Source of the DNA: JAXLRU01 sp046330935
Lineage (GTDB): Bacteria > Actinomycetota > Actinomycetes > Actinomycetales > Kineosporiaceae
Direction: 5' to 3'
Assembly: GCA_046330935.1 (NCBI GenBank)
Contig: JAXLRU010000011.1
Coordinates: 32,279-96,278, forward strand
DNA length: 64,000 nt
In this document: in pieces, positions 1 to 7,908 of the stretch
Numbering within the stretch: the stretch's first letter is position 1
Layout of the letters: every line of letters begins with the position of its first letter
Program-made: the position numbers and the translations under genes
Notes under the pieces: generated by a model
Database searches by the model: none
The model's input: the letters and a program-made list of their open reading frames with translations, nothing else
Told to the model about the DNA's origin: nothing

Positions 1-116
1 CCCGCCCCGCGCGGGTGTGGGGGGATCACGTCCTCCGCCCGGTCGCCGCGCCCTTCCGGGAGCGGGACGCGGCGGGACAGGGGCGTCGAGGTGGTCGGGA
101 GGGGTCGAGCGGCACC

Positions 117-527
117 ATGGACGAGGTCCTCGCGGTGCAGAGCTTCTCCGACGTGGCCGCGGCGCGCCGGCTCGTGGCCACGACCGCGCCGCCGCTCCCC
201 GCCGACGCCGCGCCCGAGGACGACGTCACCGCCACCGCCGTGCTCCTCACCAGCGAACTCGTCACGAACGCGCTGCAGCACGGGCGCGCCCCCGTGACCG
301 TCTCGGTGCGCCGGGCCGCACACTGGCTGCGCGTGGCCGTCAGCGACGCCGACCCCCGGCTGCCGCGGCCCGTCGAGGCTCCGCCCGAGGACGCCGTCCG
401 CGGCCGCGGCCTGTACCTCGTGCAACGACTGGCCACCCGCTGGCGGGCCGAGGCTCTCGCCGACGGCTCCGGTAAGACCGTGTGGTTCGAGCTGGGCCAC
501 TACCCGGCGGACGCTTCACACGGCTGA
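117..527 (+). CDS. RsbW-like ATP-binding regulator (GHKL anti-sigma kinase type)
   Basis: A 136-residue protein made almost entirely of a GHKL ATPase fold, as in the stand-alone anti-sigma or serine-kinase regulators abundant in actinomycetes. The N box is visible as SELVTNALQHG (Asn about residue 51), and the ATP-lid/G2 region as GRGLYLVQRLATRW near residue 103. The usual DxGxG loop is replaced by DADPRLP, which is normal for the stand-alone actinobacterial group. The ATG at 117 is preferred because a GGGAGGGG ribosome-binding stretch precedes it; reading further upstream adds only low-complexity residues. Its partner (sigma, STAS protein or phosphatase) is not adjacent. A SigF-like sigma lies 57 kb away in this window, but no link is shown. 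Confidence 0.75.
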   Translation: MDEVLAVQSFSDVAAARRLVATTAPPLPADAAPEDDVTATAVLLTSELVTNALQHGRAPVTVSVRRAAHWLRVAVSDADPRLPRPVEAPPEDAVRGRGLYLVQRLATRWRAEALADGSGKTVWFELGHYPADASHG

Positions 528-557
528 GACGGAGCGCGAAAGGAGGGGGCGAGGCCC

Positions 558-1502
558 CTACCAGCAGGTGCCCGGTGACAGTCGGCTTCCAGGAAGCTCG
601 GCGAGCATCCTGAGGACGAGGTCCCGGTCGCCCGCGTTCAGACCTGCCACCCGCGCCTCGTCACGGTCGAGCTCGTCGAGGAAGTCGTAGGCCGTCCGCA
701 GGTGCTGTGCCAAGTCGTCCAGGTCCGGTGTGGGCACCGCCAACTGTCCGATGTCCTCGACATCGAAGTCCGCCACGGGCCTGTGCCGTAGCCAGCGCGC
801 AGGATCGAAGGGGAGCGTGCCGTGGCCCGGCTTCCAGACCGTGCCCGTGCTGCTCAAGCCGAAGGCGTCGACCCAGATCTTGAGCACGGCGAGGCGACGC
901 ACGAGATCGGCGTCGATCAACTCCCGGGGGCCCCGCCGGTACTTCGTTCACAACCAGACCAGGTCGTACACGTCGCGCGCCGTCGTCGTGCGGTTGAGTC
1001 GGGCGATCTTCTCCGCCCTGTTCTCCTCCAGCTGCACGCAGGGCAGCTCGGGGAGGGGGCCGCCGTAAGCGGCGTGTACGGGCATCGGGACCCACCCTGG
1101 GCGTCCCGGGCGCAGCCACGGTGGCGGATTCACGTCGAGCTTGCTCGTGAGGGTCCCGGTGGCTCCCAAGGGGGTGTCGATCGTGAGGGTGCGCTTGCCG
1201 CGGCGGATGGCGATGCCGTACGTGAAGGGCCCGATGGTGCGGCCCGCGACCGTGGCGCTCACGAGCTCCTGGACCTCGTCCGCGTCGTCGCCGATGGCTG
1301 CGACGGAGAAATCGAGGTCGAGGGAGAAGCGGCCCTCGTTGCCGGCGTACAGCTTCCGTAGGGCAGTGCCACCCTTGAAGACCAGGAGCTCGAGCACGCC
1401 CTCGTCATGGAGTTCGCGCAGGAGCAGGTCCTGGGCTATGTCGAGCAGAGCAGCTTCTCGGCCTTGGGTTCCGGACGGCGCATGCTGCACCACGCGCGCC
1501 AC
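558..1502 (-). pseudogene. AbiEii/AbiGii-family nucleotidyltransferase toxin, interrupted by an in-frame TGA
   Basis: This is the toxin half of a type IV toxin-antitoxin pair. The nucleotidyltransferase signature is clear: FKGGTALRKLY followed by FSLDLDFS near residues 43-66 (GG...DxD metal site). The frame starts at GTG 1502 and reads to TGA at 948-950 after YDLVWL. It then continues in the same frame without another stop to 558 (TKYRRGPRELIDADLVRRL and on), so the full product would be about 314 residues. A single G-to-A change (TGG to TGA) explains the break. The stop removes about 130 C-terminal residues. It starts just after the antitoxin gene stops, in the same frame, so the two are one transcript. 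It could be a real inactivation, a sequencing error or readthrough. Confidence 0.72.
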
Positions 1503-1529
1503 CGTGATGTTGACCGGGTAGAGGCGCCC

Positions 1530-2336
1530 TCATCGCTCACCCTCCGGTGCCAGCGAGGCGGGATCGAACGGCAGCACCGTGTCTGCCACCTGCCAGCGCT
1601 GGGAGTGCCGGAGCAACGGACCCCGTGGCCCGAACCAGGTCTTGTTCGCCTTCTCGGGCACGAGCCGGGCAGCGATGTCCGGGCGCAGGGTCTGGAGGAG
1701 GTAGCCGAGGCGCGACCTGGTGGCCGGTGGCCGGCCCGACAACTCCTCGTGGATCAGGGTGGCGTCGACACCGGCGGCGAGCTCGGGGAGCCATTCGACA
1801 GCGGACGCCCAGGACCGGATGTCGCCGGGCCTTTGCGCCAGGTGAACGAGGACGGACTCGGGTCGGTGCACCGACTCGCCTTTCAGCTCCACCGAGGGCA
1901 ACCGGGTCTCGAACCTCATCACTCGCGCCACCGCGGCCAACGATGAAGGGACCCGGGTGTGCGGGGGGACGGCGACCTCGATGGTGGTGGGCAGGCGGTC
2001 GGCAAGCCCGTGCGCCCACGCGGCGGTGCTCAAGGCCACGGAGACCGGCATCCGGGGATGGAGCAGCCGGAAGGCCTTGAGCCCTCCCAGGGGATCCCCG
2101 TGACCGTACGGCCCGGCATGGGCTCCTGGAGCGAACTCCCAGACCCCCCGGACACCGGTGGGCAGGAGCCAGCCCTTCTGCCGCAGACGGAGGGCGACGA
2201 GCTTCGGGTCGCTGCGGATGCCGTGCTGTTCCACCAGATCTCGCACCTGGCCGAGGGTGACGACCTGGGGTTGCTCCAGTTCGAGCGAGGCGACGATTGC
2301 CGCGAGCGAGGGAGGGAGGGATCGTGTCACGGACAC
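1530..2336 (-). CDS. AbiEi-type antitoxin / transcriptional regulator
   Basis: A 268-residue protein with an N-terminal winged-helix region (about residues 10-65, TLGQVRDLVEQHGI and the VALRLRQKGWLLPTG turn) and a C-terminal domain typical of the AbiEi_4 antitoxin group. In characterised AbiE systems this protein neutralises the AbiEii nucleotidyltransferase and represses the operon by binding inverted repeats. It starts at GTG 2336 and ends at 1530, with the toxin start 28 nt further on. A perfect-looking dyad at 2414-2440 lies about 80 nt upstream and is the natural operator candidate. The antitoxin is intact while the toxin is interrupted, an arrangement that is harmless to the host. Confidence 0.72.
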   Translation of the reverse strand: MSVTRSLPPSLAAIVASLELEQPQVVTLGQVRDLVEQHGIRSDPKLVALRLRQKGWLLPTGVRGVWEFAPGAHAGPYGHGDPLGGLKAFRLLHPRMPVSVALSTAAWAHGLADRLPTTIEVAVPPHTRVPSSLAAVARVMRFETRLPSVELKGESVHRPESVLVHLAQRPGDIRSWASAVEWLPELAAGVDATLIHEELSGRPPATRSRLGYLLQTLRPDIAARLVPEKANKTWFGPRGPLLRHSQRWQVADTVLPFDPASLAPEGER

Positions 2337-2413
2337 CCCGAAAGTTGCAGTTTGAGATGCTGCTTGGGTCTGGCTGACACCTGGGTCAAGGATGGCAGGT
2401 GTCTAGGTAACGT

Positions 2414-2440
2414 CATAGGTTGCTGAGGAAGCAACTTATG
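2414..2440. promoter_or_regulatory. 27-bp dyad, candidate AbiEi operator
   Basis: The arms CATAGGTTGCT and AGCAACTTATG surround a five-base centre, with one mismatch. It lies between the divergent antitoxin gene (start 2336) and murL (start 2524). There is no T-run, so it is not an obvious terminator. AbiEi antitoxins are known to repress from inverted repeats in their own promoter, which makes this the best operator candidate. It could also affect murL. Confidence 0.4.
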
Positions 2441-2523
2441 TGCGTTGAGCGACACCTCCCGCCGCCACGTGGAGTGCCTCGAGCTGATGCCGCCCACGCG
2501 GGCGCGTCTAAGCTGGCCCGGCC

Positions 2524-3927
2524 ATGACGACGTCCCCGAGCACCCCGGCCCCCGACCTCGCCGCGCCCTCCACCGCCGAGCAGGCGCCGCTCGCGCGGGG
2601 GCAACGGTTCACCTACCTGGGGTACGCGGTCGACCCGGCCGAGGGCGTCGTCACCTGCCGGTACGCCCTGGACGACCACGAGTTCAGCGAGCGGGTCGCC
2701 GTCCCGGGCGCCCCGGCCGGTGCGTGGAGCACCCCTGCGGCCGACGCCGCGGCGCGGCTGGTCTTCCTCCTCGCCGGCGTCTCCTACTACAAGGCCGGCG
2801 CCCCGCCGGTGATCGACCTCGGCGGCCACGCCGTCACCCCCACCGAGCGGGCGTTCCTGCTGGAGTACCACCTCGACGGGCTGGGCGAGTTCGCCCACCG
2901 CAACGGCCTCGACCTGTCGGGCCTGGTGATCGAGGGCCCCTCTCGCGAGGCCGCTCCGGTCGCCGTCCCCGGCGTCGACGCCGCGTCGCGGGCGCCGCTG
3001 GTGCCCTTCGGCGGCGGGGTCGACTCGATCGTCAGCGTCGAGCTGCTGCGCGAGCTGGGCGTGGAGCCGGCGCTGTTCGTCGTCAACCGCCCCGGTGACC
3101 GGTTCGAGGCCATCGAGGAGCCCGCCGCCGTCGCGGGCCTGCCCGTGATCCGCGCCGAGCGGACGATCGACCCGCTCATCCTGCGCAGCCGCGAGCTCGG
3201 CTTCCTCAACGGGCACGTGCCCGTCACGGGGATCATCTCCGCGATCGCCGTCCTCGCCGCCGTCGTCCACGGCCGCGACGCCGTGGTGATGTCCAACGAG
3301 TGGTCCGCATCGTCGGCCACGCTCGTCGTCGACGGCCGCTCGATCAACCACCAGTACTCCAAGAGCGAGGAGTTCGAGTCGGGCCTGCGGGTGGTGCTCG
3401 CCGAGACGTTCGCGCCCGTGGTCGACTACTTCTCGCTGCTGCGCCCCTTCACCGAGCTGTGGATCGCGAAGCGGTTCGCGCGGCTGGAGCAGTACTTCTC
3501 GACGTTCCGCTCCTGCAACCGGGCCTTCCACATCGACCCGGCCAAGCGCGCCGCCACCTGGTGCGGGCGCTGCGACAAGTGCGCGTTCATCGACCTCATC
3601 CTCAGCCCGTACGTGCCGGCCGAGGCGCTGCGCGCGGTGTTCGGTGGCGCCGAGCCGCTGGAGGACGACTCGCTGCTCGACACGTTCCGGACGCTGCTCG
3701 CCGTCGTCCCCGACGCCAAGCCCTGGGAGTGCGTGGGCGACGAGAGCGAGTGCCGGATCGCCGCGCGCATGGCCGCCGCCCGGCCCGACCGCGAGGGCAA
3801 CCGGCTGCTCAAGGTGCTGCTCGCCCAGGCCGCACCGTTCACCGACCCCGACCCCGAGCACCTGCTCACCCCCGTCGGCCGCCACCACGTGCCCGCCCGG
3901 TATGCCCCCCGCGATCTCCTGGGCTGA
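2524..3927 (+). CDS. murL: UDP-N-acetyl-alpha-D-muramoyl-L-alanyl-L-glutamate epimerase MurL
   Basis: MurL converts the terminal L-Glu of UDP-MurNAc-L-Ala-L-Glu to D-Glu in an ATP-dependent reaction. It replaces the usual glutamate racemase plus MurD route in cytoplasmic peptidoglycan precursor synthesis. The 467-residue protein has an ATP-pyrophosphatase-like nucleotide loop, PFGGGVDSIVSVELL, near residue 160. It also has the conserved YFSTFRSCNRAFH and WCGRCDKCAF cysteine-rich segment near residues 320-360. The assignment is strengthened by the overlap with the L-Glu-adding ligase gene downstream (26 nt), the diagnostic MurD2-MurL pairing described in Xanthomonas and found in some actinomycetes. 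The start at ATG 2524 follows a purine-poor leader, so leaderless or weak-RBS initiation is possible. Confidence 0.85.
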   Translation: MTTSPSTPAPDLAAPSTAEQAPLARGQRFTYLGYAVDPAEGVVTCRYALDDHEFSERVAVPGAPAGAWSTPAADAAARLVFLLAGVSYYKAGAPPVIDLGGHAVTPTERAFLLEYHLDGLGEFAHRNGLDLSGLVIEGPSREAAPVAVPGVDAASRAPLVPFGGGVDSIVSVELLRELGVEPALFVVNRPGDRFEAIEEPAAVAGLPVIRAERTIDPLILRSRELGFLNGHVPVTGIISAIAVLAAVVHGRDAVVMSNEWSASSATLVVDGRSINHQYSKSEEFESGLRVVLAETFAPVVDYFSLLRPFTELWIAKRFARLEQYFSTFRSCNRAFHIDPAKRAATWCGRCDKCAFIDLILSPYVPAEALRAVFGGAEPLEDDSLLDTFRTLLAVVPDAKPWECVGDESECRIAARMAAARPDREGNRLLKVLLAQAAPFTDPDPEHLLTPVGRHHVPARYAPRDLLG

Positions 3928-5245
3928 CGTCGCCGCGATCGCGGCGGGCGGCGGGAACGTCGGCGTGTACGGCCTGGGCCGCGAGGGGACGGCGAACGTC
4001 CGCGCGTGCCTGGCCCGCGGCGTGCGCCCGGTGCTCGTCGACGACGCGCCCACCGGCGACGTCGAGGGGTTGCCGGTCGTGCCCACCGCCGAGGGCGGCC
4101 TCGACCTCCTGCGCGGGTGCGCCCTCGTCGTGAAGACCCCCGGGATCTCCCGCTACGCGCCCCCGGTGCGGGCGCTGCGCGAGGCGGGCGTGCCGGTGCG
4201 AGGCGGGGTGGGCCTGTGGCTCGCCGAGCGCGCCGCCGCGGGGGACGCCGGGCGCGTCGTCGCGATCACCGGCACCAAGGGCAAGTCGACGACGACGGCG
4301 ATCGCCGCCCACCTGGGGCGCGGCCTCGGCCTCGACGTCGCCGCTGTGGGCAACATCGGCGCCCCGCCGCACGACCCCGACGCCGCGGCGTCCCCCGACC
4401 TGTGGGTGCTGGAGGTGTCGAGCTACCAGGCCGCCGACGTCGAGGTGGGGCCGCACGTCGTCGGCGTCACGTCCCTGGCGCCCGACCACCTGCCGTGGCA
4501 CGAGGGGTCCGTCGAGCGGTACTACGCCGACAAGCTGTCCCTGGCCCGCGCCGACGGCGTCCGCCGGGTGATCGCCAACGGCGACTCGGCGCTGCTGCGT
4601 GCCCGCCCCGAGCTGGCCGGGGACGCCGTCACCTGGGTGGGCCTCGACACGGACGCGTCCTGGGTCGACGACCTGCAGGTGCTCGGCGCCCACAACCGCC
4701 GCAACGCGCTGATCGCCCGCGCCCTGCTGCAGGCCGCGGGGGTGCCGGGCGCCGACGACGACGCGGCGCTGGCGGCGGCGGCACGGGGGTTCGGGGGGCT
4801 GGAGTCACGCCTGCAGCGCGTCGCCACCGTCGACGGCGTGGACTTCGTGGACGACGGCCTGTCGACGAACGTGCTGCCCACCCTCGCCGCCGTCGAGGCG
4901 TTCGCCGAGCGCAGGGTCGCGCTGATCGTCGGCGGGCAGTCGCGCGGCATCGACTACGAGCCGCTCGCGACGGGCCTGCGCGCACGGACGCAGGAGCTGC
5001 TGCTGCTGGCCACCCCCGACAACGGGCCCGACATCCTCGCCGCGTACGAGCGGGCCGGCGGCGGGGGGCCGCTGGTCACCGCACGGGCCGTGGGCTCGCT
5101 GGCCGAGGCCGTCGCGGAGGGGTTCGCCTGGGCCCGCCCCTCGGGCGTGGTGCTGCTCTCGCCCGCAGCGCCCAGCTTCGGGCTGTTCCGCGACTACCGC
5201 GATCGCGGGGCGGCGTTCGCCGCGGCGGCGCACGGCTGCGGGTGA
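3902..5245 (+). CDS. murD2: UDP-N-acetylmuramoyl-L-alanine--L-glutamate ligase MurD2
   Basis: A Mur-ligase-fold enzyme of 447 residues that would add L-Glu, rather than D-Glu, to UDP-MurNAc-L-Ala. The ATP loop GTKGKSTTT is near residue 125, the central-domain VSSYQ near 175, and the N-terminal dinucleotide-like region begins VGVYGLGREGTANVRA. The true start is ATG 3902 (MPPAISWAD), giving a 26-nt overlap with murL and translational coupling. A longer upstream reading merely antisenses through murL coding sequence. Pairing with MurL is what separates it from ordinary MurD. The product of this enzyme is the substrate of MurL. A strong hairpin starts right at the stop codon. Confidence 0.83.
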   Translation: MPPAISWADVAAIAAGGGNVGVYGLGREGTANVRACLARGVRPVLVDDAPTGDVEGLPVVPTAEGGLDLLRGCALVVKTPGISRYAPPVRALREAGVPVRGGVGLWLAERAAAGDAGRVVAITGTKGKSTTTAIAAHLGRGLGLDVAAVGNIGAPPHDPDAAASPDLWVLEVSSYQAADVEVGPHVVGVTSLAPDHLPWHEGSVERYYADKLSLARADGVRRVIANGDSALLRARPELAGDAVTWVGLDTDASWVDDLQVLGAHNRRNALIARALLQAAGVPGADDDAALAAAARGFGGLESRLQRVATVDGVDFVDDGLSTNVLPTLAAVEAFAERRVALIVGGQSRGIDYEPLATGLRARTQELLLLATPDNGPDILAAYERAGGGGPLVTARAVGSLAEAVAEGFAWARPSGVVLLSPAAPSFGLFRDYRDRGAAFAAAAHGCG

Positions 5246-5247
5246 CC

Positions 5248-5296
5248 CTCGGCGGGAGGATCGGCATCGCATGATGCTGCCGATCCTCCCGCCGAG
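5248..5296. terminator. Strong hairpin terminator between convergent murD2 and small gene
   Basis: A 19-bp perfect stem (5248-5266 with 5278-5296) around an 11-nt loop, with no clear U-run, as is common in high-GC actinomycetes. The flanking TGACCCTCGGCGG (5243-5255) can pair instead with CCGCCGAGGGTCA (5303-5315), so both genes' stop codons sit in an alternative outer stem. This would serve as a bidirectional terminator. Confidence 0.7.
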
Positions 5297-5312
5297 CGGG
5301 CACCGCCGAGGG

Positions 5313-5486
5313 TCAGAACCCCGCGTAGTGCAGGACGAACTGGGAACGGCGGCGCTCGTCGTCGAGGACGGCGTCGGCGGGCGGCTCGGCCTGGCCGTAG
5401 GTGAGCTTCTCGAACGGCACGTGGACGCGTGCCTCGAGCTCGGCGAGCTCCTCCAGCGTGCGCGGGATGCGTGCGTCGTCGGTCAT
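5313..5486 (-). CDS. Small conserved-looking protein, copy 1 of a paralogous pair
   Basis: A 57-residue polar protein with ATG at 5486 and TGA inside the terminator region. I do not recognise a family. What makes it credible is a same-length relative at 6204-6377 on the same strand. Both share PRTLxELxxLEARVHVPF, then KLTYGxAxPPA, then a DD-containing acidic/basic tail. The middle predicts one amphipathic helix. It is divergent from lysE, with 65 nt between the starts. Function is unknown; a role linked to the exporter would be pure inference from position. Confidence 0.6.
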   Translation of the reverse strand: MTDDARIPRTLEELAELEARVHVPFEKLTYGQAEPPADAVLDDERRRSQFVLHYAGF

Positions 5487-5551
5487 GGTCCGAGTGTGCG
5501 CCTCGAGATCGCGTCCGGCAACGGTGCGGCGGGCCGCTAGCGTCGACGCCC

Positions 5552-6196
5552 GTGCTCCCCGCCCTGCTGCTCGGTCTCGCCACCGGACTGTCGCTGATCG
5601 TCGCGATCGGCGCGCAGAACGCGTTCGTCCTGCGCCTCGGGCTGCACGCGCCCGCCCGCGTCGTCGCGCCTGTCGTGGCCCTGTGCGCCGGATCGGACGC
5701 CGTGCTGATCGTCGCGGGCGCGTTCGGGCTGGGCGCGCTGATCGAGGCGGCACCGGCGTTCGTCACGGCCGTGCGCCTCGTGGGGGCGGCGTTCCTGCTG
5801 GTCTACGGCCTGCTGGCGGCCCGTCGGGCGTGGCGGGGCACCGAGCAGGGCCTCGACGTCGAGGGCGTCAGGTCGGGCGGCCCGGGGGAGGCGGGGCGGC
5901 GCGGCCAGAGCCTCGGCGCGACCCTGGCGACGGCGGCGGCGTTCACGTGGCTCAACCCGCACGTGTACCTCGACACGGTGGTCTTCCTCGGCTCGGTGGC
6001 GGCGCACCAGGGCCCGGGGCTGCGCTGGTGGTTCGCGGGCGGCGCGGCGGCGGCGAGCGTCGTCTGGTTCACGGCGCTCGGGTTCGGCGCGAGGGCCCTG
6101 CGCCCGGTGTTCACGCGGCCCGGCGCCTGGCGAGCGCTGGACGCCGTCATCGCCGTGGTGATGCTCGCCCTCGGCGTCGGGCTCCTGCTGAGCTGA
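5552..6196 (+). CDS. LysE/ArgO-family amino-acid exporter
   Basis: A 214-residue integral membrane protein with about six hydrophobic segments, the LysE-family length. The N-terminal signature GLATGLSLIVAIGAQNAFVLRLG and the FTWLNPHVYLDTVV motif near residue 135 match LysE/ArgO transporters, which export basic amino acids at the cytoplasmic membrane. GTG 5552 is chosen because it begins directly at the first membrane segment; earlier in-frame codons encode Arg/Pro-rich sequence on top of the divergent small gene. No LysG-type regulator is adjacent. It is framed on both sides by the paralogous 57-residue genes. Confidence 0.82.
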   Translation: MLPALLLGLATGLSLIVAIGAQNAFVLRLGLHAPARVVAPVVALCAGSDAVLIVAGAFGLGALIEAAPAFVTAVRLVGAAFLLVYGLLAARRAWRGTEQGLDVEGVRSGGPGEAGRRGQSLGATLATAAAFTWLNPHVYLDTVVFLGSVAAHQGPGLRWWFAGGAAAASVVWFTALGFGARALRPVFTRPGAWRALDAVIAVVMLALGVGLLLS

Positions 6197-6203
6197 CGCC
6201 GGT

Positions 6204-6377
6204 TCAGCCGCCGGTCTCGAGCAGCAGCGAGCGCACCTCTCGCTCGTAGTCGTCGTGCAGGGGCGCGGCGGGCGGCTGTGCCCGCCCGTAGGTGAGCTTG
6301 TCGAACGGCACGTGGACGCGGGCCTCGAGCTGCTCGAGCTCGGCCAGCGTGCGGGGGGCCTTCGGTGAGTCCGGCAT
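6204..6377 (-). CDS. Small conserved-looking protein, copy 2 of a paralogous pair
   Basis: A 57-residue protein, exactly the length of the product at 5313-5486, sharing the PRTLxELxxLEARVHVPFxKLTYG core but with a diverged C-terminus ending LLLETGG. It converges on lysE, with only 7 nt between the stops. Start is ATG 6377. Duplication with conservation of one block argues that it is a real protein family and not a chance frame. No function can be given. Confidence 0.6.
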   Translation of the reverse strand: MPDSPKAPRTLAELEQLEARVHVPFDKLTYGRAQPPAAPLHDDYEREVRSLLLETGG

Positions 6378-6427
6378 CCCGCCAGTCTGCGCGCCGACAG
6401 GTGCCCGGCGTAAGGGGGCCGGGCTGA

Positions 6428-7795
6428 TCAGCCGAGCAGCACCCCGGGCGCGAGGATCCCGTCGGGGTCGAACGCCTGCTTCACCCGGGCGAACAGCGCC
6501 AGCTCCTCGGGGGAGCGGGCCAGACCCAGCCAGCGCTTCTTGGCCCTGCCGATGCCGTGCTCGGTGGCGATGCTCCCGTCGAGGGAGGCGACCAGCCGCA
6601 GCACGGCGTCGGTCACGGCCTCGCCGCGCTCGGTGGGCACGCCGGTGACGTTGACGTGCGCGTTGCCGTCGCCGACGTGCCCGAACAGCCACACCCGGGC
6701 GCCGGGCACGAGCGCGTCGACGAGCCCGGGGACGTCGGCGCAGAACGACGCGTAGGCCGCGGCGGGCAGCGTCACGTCCAGCTTGAGCGGCGCGCCCACG
6801 GTGTTGATCGCCTCGGTGTGCCGCTCGCGGTAGGCCCACAGCCGCTCGCGTCCGGCGGCGTCGGCGGCGACCGCGGCGTCGAGCAGGCCCTCGAGGGACG
6901 CGGCGGCCTCGGCGAGCAGGTCGGCGAGGTCGCCGCCCACCCCGCCCACCTCGACGAGCACGTAGGCGACGGCGTCGGTGCCGGGCAGGGGCGCGGGCAG
7001 CCCCGCGACGCTGCGCACGAGCTCGACGCCCTCCCGCAGCACCAGCTCGACGGCCTCCACGCCCGGGACGTCACGCCGCAGCACCTGCGCGGCCACCACG
7101 GCCTCGTCCACCGACGCGAACGCCAGCATGCCCAGCACGCGCCGGGGCGCGGGGCGCACCAGCCGCAGCCGGGCGGCGGTGACGACGCCGAGGGTGCCCT
7201 CGCTGCCGGTCAGCAGCGAGGGCAGGTGGTAGCCGGTGTTGTCCCTGGTCAGCGCGGACATCCGGGTGATCGTCTCGCTGGTGCCGAGGACCGCCTGGAC
7301 GCCGATCACCTGGGCGCGCGTGTCCCCGTGCCGCACGACGCGCAGGCCGCCGGCGTTCGTCGCGATCGTGCCCCCGACGGTCGCCGAACCGCGGCTGGCG
7401 AGGTCGATGCCGTAGTCGAGGCCGTGCACGCGCGCGGCGGCCTGCACGGCCTCGATCGTCACCCCGGCGGTGGCCACGGCCTGTCCGGCGACGGGGTCGA
7501 CCTCGACGGGCGCGCGCAGCCGCCCGAGGTGCACGACGACGTCGTCGCGGGGCACCACCCCGGCGAGCCCGGTGAAGCCGCCCTGCGGTAGCAGGGACGC
7601 GCCGTGGCGGCGGCACGCCTCGACGACGGCGGCCACCTCGGCGGTCGAGCAGGGGCGCACGACGGCGGCGGCGAACCCGCGGTAGCGGCCCGTCCAGTCG
7701 CGCTCGTAGGCGTCCATGGGGCTGCCCGGGCGGACGACGTGGGCGGGGCCCACGGCGTCGGAGAGGTCGGCGAGCAACCGGGGGTCGGCGGGCAC
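6428..7795 (-). CDS. FAD-linked oxidase (GlcD / D-lactate dehydrogenase type)
   Basis: A 455-residue flavoenzyme of the vanillyl-alcohol-oxidase/PCMH superfamily. The FAD-binding domain occupies roughly residues 35-215, with LLPQGGFTGLAG and LASRGSATVGGTIATNAGG. The C-terminal oxidase domain carries GHVGDGNAHVNV and ends with TEHGIGRAKKRWL and FDPDGILAPGVLL. These are hallmarks of D-2-hydroxyacid (glycolate/D-lactate) dehydrogenases, which feed electrons to a quinone or partner flavoprotein. The exact substrate cannot be read. GTG 7795 is used as start; further upstream the frame is low complexity. It is transcribed away from the next gene. Confidence 0.82.
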   Translation of the reverse strand: MPADPRLLADLSDAVGPAHVVRPGSPMDAYERDWTGRYRGFAAAVVRPCSTAEVAAVVEACRRHGASLLPQGGFTGLAGVVPRDDVVVHLGRLRAPVEVDPVAGQAVATAGVTIEAVQAAARVHGLDYGIDLASRGSATVGGTIATNAGGLRVVRHGDTRAQVIGVQAVLGTSETITRMSALTRDNTGYHLPSLLTGSEGTLGVVTAARLRLVRPAPRRVLGMLAFASVDEAVVAAQVLRRDVPGVEAVELVLREGVELVRSVAGLPAPLPGTDAVAYVLVEVGGVGGDLADLLAEAAASLEGLLDAAVAADAAGRERLWAYRERHTEAINTVGAPLKLDVTLPAAAYASFCADVPGLVDALVPGARVWLFGHVGDGNAHVNVTGVPTERGEAVTDAVLRLVASLDGSIATEHGIGRAKKRWLGLARSPEELALFARVKQAFDPDGILAPGVLLG

Positions 7796-7908
7796 GCGGC
7801 CATCCTGCCGTCGGGGGTGTCGCGCCGCCCGGCGGTCCCCCGGCGCCGTCACGAGTCGTTGCCGGACCGTGACGGACGGCGCAGCGCGTATCGGGTTGGA
7901 TGGGGCGC

